A stretch of DNA of 64,000 nt, taken from contig DASTYI010000166.1 in NCBI GenBank assembly GCA_035765045.1, forward strand, positions 8,027 through 72,026, in the 5' to 3' direction. Below are positions 60,301 to 64,000 of this stretch, piece after piece. The first letter of the stretch is position 1; each line of letters starts with the position of its first letter. The position numbers were made by a program, and so were the translations under genes. The notes beneath the pieces were generated by a model. The model worked only from the letters and a program-made list of their open reading frames with translations, had not been told where the DNA came from and made no database searches. Origin of the DNA: Iamia sp035765045 (GTDB taxonomy: Bacteria > Actinomycetota > Acidimicrobiia > Acidimicrobiales > Iamiaceae).

Positions 60301-61432
60301 GGACGTGGGCCACGCCGACGAGCAGCGAGACGACCGTGTTGGGCACCGACGACAGGGCCAGCAACCGCAGCAGGGTGGTGGCGTCGGCGCTGTAGCCGCC
60401 GCCGAAGGTGGCGAGGATCCACGGGGCGCCGAGGGCGAGGACGAGCACGCCGGGCACCAGGAAGCCGACGACCTGACGAGTGGCCGTGCGCAGGCTGGCG
60501 TGGAGGTTGCGGCGCTCGATGGCGCCCTCGGCCACGAGGACGTCGCCCACGTTGCTGCCCACCAGGTAGAGGGCGTAGGCGATCTGGGTGGTGACGTAGT
60601 ACGAGGCGTTCTGGTCGGGTCCGAGGAGGGCGAGCACCAGCAGCGGGGTGGCGTGCATGGTGGCGTGCCAGAGCAGCGAGGCGAGGTGCTCGAGCCCGGC
60701 GAAGCGGCCCATCTCCCGGGAGCTGGCGGCGACGACGCCCTCGACCGGCGGGGGCGTGGCCCCGGTCCGGATCAGCCAGCCGTTGACGGCGACCACGGCG
60801 AGCAGCGCCGGCACCGACCACGACAGGAACACGCCGGCCACCGGCACCACGGCGGCCAGCCCGACCAGCAGGACGATCTTGGCCACCGAGAAGCCGACGT
60901 TCTCCAGGGGCACGATCCAGGGCCGGCGGACGGCGACGAGCACGCTGTCCTGGAGCTGGAAGATCCCCCAGAAGCCGACGCCGACGACGAAGGCGGCGCC
61001 GAGGAAGAGGTCGTCGTGGAGGACGTCGAGGTCGGGCGCCCACACCCCGACCCCGGCGACGAAGACCCCCGCCGCCCCGCAGCCGGCGACGAGGGCCAGG
61101 GCGTAGGTCCGGGTGACGAGGCGGCGGGCCCCGGCGCCGGCCTCGGCCACGAACCGGATCAGGCTCCGCTTGAGGCCGCCGGTGGCGACGCTCGACAGCA
61201 GCAGCATCGTCGACACCAGGGCCGAGCCGATCCCGACCTCGGCGGCCGAGTAGCTGCGGGCGGCGATCACCCAGTACGGCAGGCCGAGCACCGAGGTGAT
61301 CCCCGAGGTGAGGATCAGGGCCAGGCCGCCGCTGGTCAGGTGTGAGCGCGGCCCGCGCCGCCGGCGGGGCGGGACGGCGGTGGGCTCCGGATCGGGGTCG
61401 GGCACGTCGGCGGCGGGACGGGTGGCGATCAC
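57332..61432 (-). CDS. Giant fusion: polysaccharide flippase, kinase-like domain and membrane transferase-like domain
   Basis: 1366 residues in one uninterrupted frame from GTG at 61432, which overlaps the GH16 stop (GTGA). Residues 1-440 are a MATE-like polysaccharide flippase of about 12-14 helices (SGGLALILTSGITSVLGLPY). Residues about 450-765 are an APH-like domain with GIVDWEATGTGLPELDVVHL, but the catalytic loop reads HGALSLDEVL, with Ala for the catalytic Asp, so phosphotransfer is doubtful. Residues about 790-1366 hold about ten helices and a soluble tail, resembling GT-C or O-antigen-processing membrane enzymes. A family B hairpin repeat encodes residues about 769-790 at the join. 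It may be two genes fused by that element. Confidence 0.75.
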   Translation of the reverse strand: MIATRPAADVPDPDPEPTAVPPRRRRGPRSHLTSGGLALILTSGITSVLGLPYWVIAARSYSAAEVGIGSALVSTMLLLSSVATGGLKRSLIRFVAEAGAGARRLVTRTYALALVAGCGAAGVFVAGVGVWAPDLDVLHDDLFLGAAFVVGVGFWGIFQLQDSVLVAVRRPWIVPLENVGFSVAKIVLLVGLAAVVPVAGVFLSWSVPALLAVVAVNGWLIRTGATPPPVEGVVAASSREMGRFAGLEHLASLLWHATMHATPLLVLALLGPDQNASYYVTTQIAYALYLVGSNVGDVLVAEGAIERRNLHASLRTATRQVVGFLVPGVLVLALGAPWILATFGGGYSADATTLLRLLALSSVPNTVVSLLVGVAHVRGRMRRVVGVYAAIAVASLGGAALVLGPWGLTGLGWLWLVTQTVAAVALTVVTCRDEPELARAARDVLVGGARTAMAAHRRRWARHRLPVALGLVPEEVRAWHDWEVQDAHDDRVILRRGDGQQLIRAATGPRGVDAVVAHAIGLRALADDDRLGAAGALLPRLVAAADDGTWMVESARPGTPAALLAGPAQATARAGAIAAVDRIHEATAEVTVVDEHVLDRWVDGPGAVVARALTDGRSRARLDAVLAGLRADLAGRRVTTSRVHGALSLDEVLADEDGTVTGIVDWEATGTGLPELDVVHLLATERRRTEGGELGPHLVALATDGLDPEEARLRAGTVPANVDLPLATLARLAWLQHAAAHLLTSRADVTHRWWLRANVDRVLTALAPTTPRAGDQIRRLPVGSDRQLGGGAGRVTLGLGVAAAVAWVAGLWGADPADMTDLGLLSLLTPLNAVALVLVLAAFGIEVARRQPSTWRLATPVVLLVAALHGTPAVLYGTLRYAWAWKHLGIVDYIDRHGAVDPGIGTLDVYHNWPGFFSQMAGLLDLAGVDEPSRILRWWPLLIELATIPVLLFVFSAFSADKRVRWTGVLLFMATNWVGQDYFSPQSEAFVLYLALVGVFLRGFARRPDRPRWWETSLDPDEDTPAWPLGWTVALVGVLVAAIVTSHQVTPFMVMVALAALAVTRRVRTGWALVATVGLALVWAGTGARTFVEDNLSGLASTVGQPASNAGENFVDVTTLSAHQQLVSTMGRLTVVGIAAVAGLAVLRQVQLRRLRLEPLTLAACPVVMVLTNSFDGEIVFRTYLFALPFLAWLAADGLWSGRRPPRPGRRAVAVAVVTALLLGGFLFGYYGKDQWYRFSEDEVAASALVLRSAEPGSLLVTGTDNYPVQFADYERLTYVPIASEPVDSRDEVLADPADVLASWMGESDYTDAYVLLTRSMRDEADATGLLPAGALVDVEAALRADPRFTAVFDTPDATVFALADR
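59063..59124. repeat. Hairpin repeat, family B copy 2, inside a coding sequence
   Basis: Arms of about 29 bases (59063-59091 and 59096-59124) around the loop GAAG, with one A/G mismatch and one wobble pair. The inner 19 bases are nearly the same as copy 1 at 45361-45402. It lies in frame in the flippase-fusion gene, exactly between the kinase-like and membrane-transferase parts. Confidence 0.9.
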
Positions 61433-62226
61433 GCTCGCTCCCAGACCCGGACGCGGTCGACCAGGAAGGTGGCGGGGAAGCGGGTGGCGGCGGTCGGGGT
61501 CCCGGCGTCGCCGCCGACGGCCAGGTTGGCGACGAGGTGCATCGGCTCCGACGGCACCGCCGCACCGGTGACCCGGAAGCGCTCGACGCCGTCGAGGGTC
61601 CATACCAGGAGGCCCGGCGCCCAGTCGAGGGCGATGGTGTGCCAGCCGCGCGACAGGTCGGCGGTGCGGACCTCGCGGCGCTGGCGCGGCCCCCGCTCGG
61701 GGTGGAGCGTCATCGACGGGAGGTCGGGGGCCTGGCCCCGCACCTCGAGGAGGTCGATCTCGGGGAGCTCCTCGTTGCTGACCGGGAGCATCCAGAGGGC
61801 GGGCCAGGTGCCGGTGCCCCGGGGGATGCGGAAGCGGACCTCGACCCGGCCGTAGGTGAGGGCGAACCGGGGCCGGTCCTGGCGGCGGTCGCCGGCCCGG
61901 CCCGAGGAGACCATCCCCGAGACGTACGGGAAGTGGCGGCCGTGGGCCACGACGCTCCCGGGCTCGGCGGTGAGGCGCAGCACGCCCTCGCCCACCGTCA
62001 CCTGGCCCGGCTGGTACCACTCCAGCTCGTCGTTGGTCAGGATCGTGCAGCCGTCGGGGCCCCACCAGTGGCAGGTGCCCCAGGTCGGCCCGAGGGCGGT
62101 GCCGTCGAAGTCGTCGGACAGGACCAGCGCCCCGCGCGCCGGCCGGCCGCCGGGGCAGCCGGCGGCGGCGATGACGCCGGCGAGCACGAGGGCGAGCCAG
62201 CGGAGCGGGGTGCGGGCCCGGGCCAT
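61429..62226 (-). CDS. GH16-family glycoside hydrolase lipoprotein
   Basis: 265 residues. The signal LALVLAGVIAAAGC ends in a lipobox Cys at about residue 23. The catalytic domain is a GH16 beta-sandwich: DDFDGTALGPTWGTCHWWGP, WPALWMLPVSNEELPEIDLL, with the EIDLLE nucleophile and acid/base motif, and WHTIALDWAPGLLVWTLDG. GH16 enzymes cleave beta-1,3/1,4-glucans, galactans and similar. It probably trims or releases the polymer made by this operon. ATG at 62226 shares one base with the deacetylase stop. Confidence 0.93.
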   Translation of the reverse strand: MARARTPLRWLALVLAGVIAAAGCPGGRPARGALVLSDDFDGTALGPTWGTCHWWGPDGCTILTNDELEWYQPGQVTVGEGVLRLTAEPGSVVAHGRHFPYVSGMVSSGRAGDRRQDRPRFALTYGRVEVRFRIPRGTGTWPALWMLPVSNEELPEIDLLEVRGQAPDLPSMTLHPERGPRQRREVRTADLSRGWHTIALDWAPGLLVWTLDGVERFRVTGAAVPSEPMHLVANLAVGGDAGTPTAATRFPATFLVDRVRVWERA

Positions 62227-63056
62227 CAGGCGGCCGGGCGGCGGGCGCGACCGACCGCGGCGACGACGTCGCGGGCGCCGACCCGGCGGGCGACCCGCCA
62301 GGCCTTGGTCCGCACCGGCTCGGGGAAGGGGGCCACCGGGTGGCCACGGCCGTCGAGCACGGCGTCGAGCCGGTCGACGGTGACGTCGTGGAGGAGGGTG
62401 ATCCGGGCCAGCGCCAGGGGGTCGTCGTCCCGGCTGCTGAACGCCTCGCGCACGGCGGCGGCCGAGTCGTAGCCGGCCCGCGCCACGGCGGCCCGGACCC
62501 GCCGGTCGTGGTAGCCGTGGGGGTAGGCGAAGGACCGGACCGGGTGGTGGAGGATCGTCGACAGCTCGCGCCGGCTGTGGCCGACCTCGTCGTCGATGGC
62601 CCGGCGCCCGAGGGTGTCGAGCTCGGGGTGGGTCAGGCTGTGGGCGCCGATCTCGCAGCCCTCGGCGTCGAGGGCCCGGATCTGCTCGGCGGTGAGCATC
62701 GGGGGCGGGGCGCCGCCGATGTCGGTCAGCCACTCGGCCCGGCCCCCGACGGCCCCGGCCACGACGTAGAGGGTGGCGGTGAGGTCGCGGGCCCGCAGCG
62801 CCGGCCAGGCGTGCTCGGCGAAGTCGGCCAGGCCGTCGTCGAAGGTGATGACGACGGGCCGCTCGGGCAGGGCCCGCCGGCCCCGGTGGGCGTCGACCAT
62901 CTGGCTGACGGTCAGCGGGGTGTGGCCCCGCTCGACGATCCGGTCGAGGTGGGCGGCGAACCGGTCGGGGTGCATCACCCAGGGCTGGAACCCGGGCGCC
63001 GCCGTGGGGGCGACGCCGTGGTACAGCAGCACCGGGATCGGGGTCGGGGCGCTCAT
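62226..63056 (-). CDS. Polysaccharide deacetylase (NodB-type, CE4)
   Basis: 276 residues. PVLLYHGVAP opens the domain; VVITFDDGLADF carries the catalytic Asp pair, and IGAHSLTHPELDTL the zinc-binding HxxxH set. SFAYPHGYHD and TLLHD follow as motifs 3 to 5. CE4 enzymes remove N- or O-acetyl groups from glycans such as chitin, peptidoglycan or exopolysaccharide. ATG at 63056 overlaps the glycosyltransferase stop (ATGA). No signal peptide is visible. Confidence 0.93.
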   Translation of the reverse strand: MSAPTPIPVLLYHGVAPTAAPGFQPWVMHPDRFAAHLDRIVERGHTPLTVSQMVDAHRGRRALPERPVVITFDDGLADFAEHAWPALRARDLTATLYVVAGAVGGRAEWLTDIGGAPPPMLTAEQIRALDAEGCEIGAHSLTHPELDTLGRRAIDDEVGHSRRELSTILHHPVRSFAYPHGYHDRRVRAAVARAGYDSAAAVREAFSSRDDDPLALARITLLHDVTVDRLDAVLDGRGHPVAPFPEPVRTKAWRVARRVGARDVVAAVGRARRPAA

Positions 63057-64000
63057 CGGGCGGCCAGCCTCCGGTGCGTGCGGACGTAGCGCCACGGGCC
63101 GGTGAGCATGCCGATCCGCTCGACCCGGGCCAGCTCGCGGTGGGTGGCCGGGCGGCGCTCGTTACGGGGCGACGAGGGGGCCAGGGCGTGGCGGGCGCCG
63201 CCGGCGGCGCGGCGGGCCATGTGCCAGGCGGTGGCCGGGCGGGCGACGACGAGGCTGGTCAGGTAGGCGGTCAGCCCGGCGCCGTAGCCGTAGACCTGGC
63301 GGCGCAGGGCGTCGTAGTCGCGGTGGTGGTGGTGGAAGACGACGGCGGCCGGCTCGTAGACGAGGCGGTGCCCGGCGGCGAGCACGGCGTGGATGGCGGC
63401 CAGGTCGTCGCCGCCGAGCGAGCCGCTGCCGGCACCGAGCGCTGGGTCGAACCCGCCTCGTGCCCGCAGGGCGTCGGTGGCGAAGGCCATGTTGGCGCCC
63501 GAGCCGTAGGTCCCGGCGGCGTAGGGGAAGAGCGGATCGCGCCCGGCCTCGACGGCGGGGTCGACGATGCGCCGGTCGAAGCCCTTGGCGAACCCGGCGG
63601 CCCGCTCGATCCACCACTGCTCGGGCGTGCGCAGCTCGGCCGGGAAGATCAGGCCGGTCACGCAGGCGACGTCCTCGGCGGCGGCGAAGGCCGATGTGAT
63701 GCGAGCGGTCCACCACCGGTCGACCACCACGTCGTCGTCGGTGAAGGCGACGAAGGGGGTGGTGACGTGGGGCAGGGCGGCGTTGTGGGCGGTGGCCAGG
63801 CCGGCGCGGTCCTCGCGGACGTACACGATCCGGGGGTCGTCGCCGTGGCGCTCGGCGACCAGCTCGGCGGTGGCCTCGTCGCTCGGCGCGTTGTCGACCA
63901 CGACGATGCGCGCCGGTGGGGCAGCCGAGGCGAGGACCGAGGCGATCGCCCGGCCGAGGGCCTCGGGGCGGTCCCGGGTGGCGAAGGCGACGGTGAGGTC
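63053..64000 (-). CDS. Family 2 glycosyltransferase (5' end outside the window)
   Basis: At least 316 residues; the frame runs open to the right edge, where it reads DLTVAFATRDRPEALGRAIA, the usual start of a GT2 domain. GxxD-type motifs are VVVDNAPSDEATAELV, FVAFTDDDVVVDRWWTARI (DxD), ANMAFATDALRARGGFDPAL and GGDDLAAIHAVLAAGHRLVY. A helical C-terminal tail follows. It is probably an early glycosyltransferase of the same exopolysaccharide operon. A few N-terminal residues and the promoter lie outside. Confidence 0.9.
   Translation of the reverse strand, partial: DLTVAFATRDRPEALGRAIASVLASAAPPARIVVVDNAPSDEATAELVAERHGDDPRIVYVREDRAGLATAHNAALPHVTTPFVAFTDDDVVVDRWWTARITSAFAAAEDVACVTGLIFPAELRTPEQWWIERAAGFAKGFDRRIVDPAVEAGRDPLFPYAAGTYGSGANMAFATDALRARGGFDPALGAGSGSLGGDDLAAIHAVLAAGHRLVYEPAAVVFHHHHRDYDALRRQVYGYGAGLTAYLTSLVVARPATAWHMARRAAGGARHALAPSSPRNERRPATHRELARVERIGMLTGPWRYVRTHRRLAAR

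Noticed and set aside
57062..61345. A 1427-codon plus-strand frame opposite pabAB and the flippase fusion
   Set aside because: Composition is repetitive Gly/Asp/Glu/Val with no fold signature; the minus strand carries real enzyme motifs and stop/start overlaps.

Overview
The window is about 64 kb of very GC-rich DNA, packed with overlapping genes (ATGA, GTGA and TGATG junctions) and many GTG starts. Several genes appear leaderless, with a TANNNT -10 element 6-9 bases before the start codon. Together with actinobacterial families (DUF4383, DrrAB-type exporter, phytochrome and SigB/SigF-type partner-switching proteins, kdpF with a preceding small ORF), this points to an actinobacterium. An Acidimicrobiia-like lineage is my guess, not something the sequence proves. 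I recognised no rRNA, tRNA, CRISPR array, transposase or phage gene.

Layout. 1-10 kb: the 3' end of a secreted tandem-repeat protein, a small phosphotransferase, a DUF1254/DUF1214 protein, a beta-propeller lipoprotein divergent from a TetR regulator, a NarL-type two-component pair with an MMPL/RND exporter, and a VIT-type metal transporter. 10-16.3 kb: a double universal stress protein and kdpFABC preceded by a 56-residue ORF; no kdpDE follows. 16-35 kb is the most distinctive part. It holds partner-switching proteins (HATPase anti-sigma type, two STAS proteins, a SigB/SigF-type sigma factor, a PAS protein) around a seven-gene ADP-heptose/glycosyltransferase operon (GT9, GT, GT4, gmhA, hldE, SDR, GT9). 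A GT2-GmhB phosphatase fusion and a carbamoyltransferase flank the operon, and the region ends in a CBS protein and a bacteriophytochrome whose output domain is a PP2C/SpoIIE phosphatase rather than a kinase.

35-46 kb: three polytopic membrane proteins, a conserved unknown, another anti-sigma-type ATPase, recQ, class Ia ribonucleotide reductase nrdAB behind a palindromic operator, and a MerR-like B12-binding regulator. 46-57 kb: a PPOX-fold protein, a DrrAB-type ABC exporter with divergent TetR, a siderophore-binding lipoprotein, an AraC/VOC/DUF1059/UvrA-like operon, and a fused PabB-PabA. 57-64 kb: an exopolysaccharide-type operon entering from the right edge (GT2, polysaccharide deacetylase, GH16 lipoprotein, then a 1366-residue flippase/kinase-like/membrane-transferase fusion).

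How it may work together. A recurring GGTT(T/G/C)-like box, 14-15 bases and a GGG(G/C)AG-like box precedes the sigma gene, both STAS-region and sugar-cluster genes, the CBS gene and the universal stress gene. This resembles a SigB/SigF promoter. My working hypothesis is that light perceived by the phytochrome-phosphatase controls phosphorylation of a STAS antagonist, frees the sigma factor, and switches on a heptose-containing, possibly carbamoylated surface glycan. The gene identities are well supported; the wiring is inference. Two families of palindromic repeats are scattered between genes, and one copy lies inside the flippase fusion gene.
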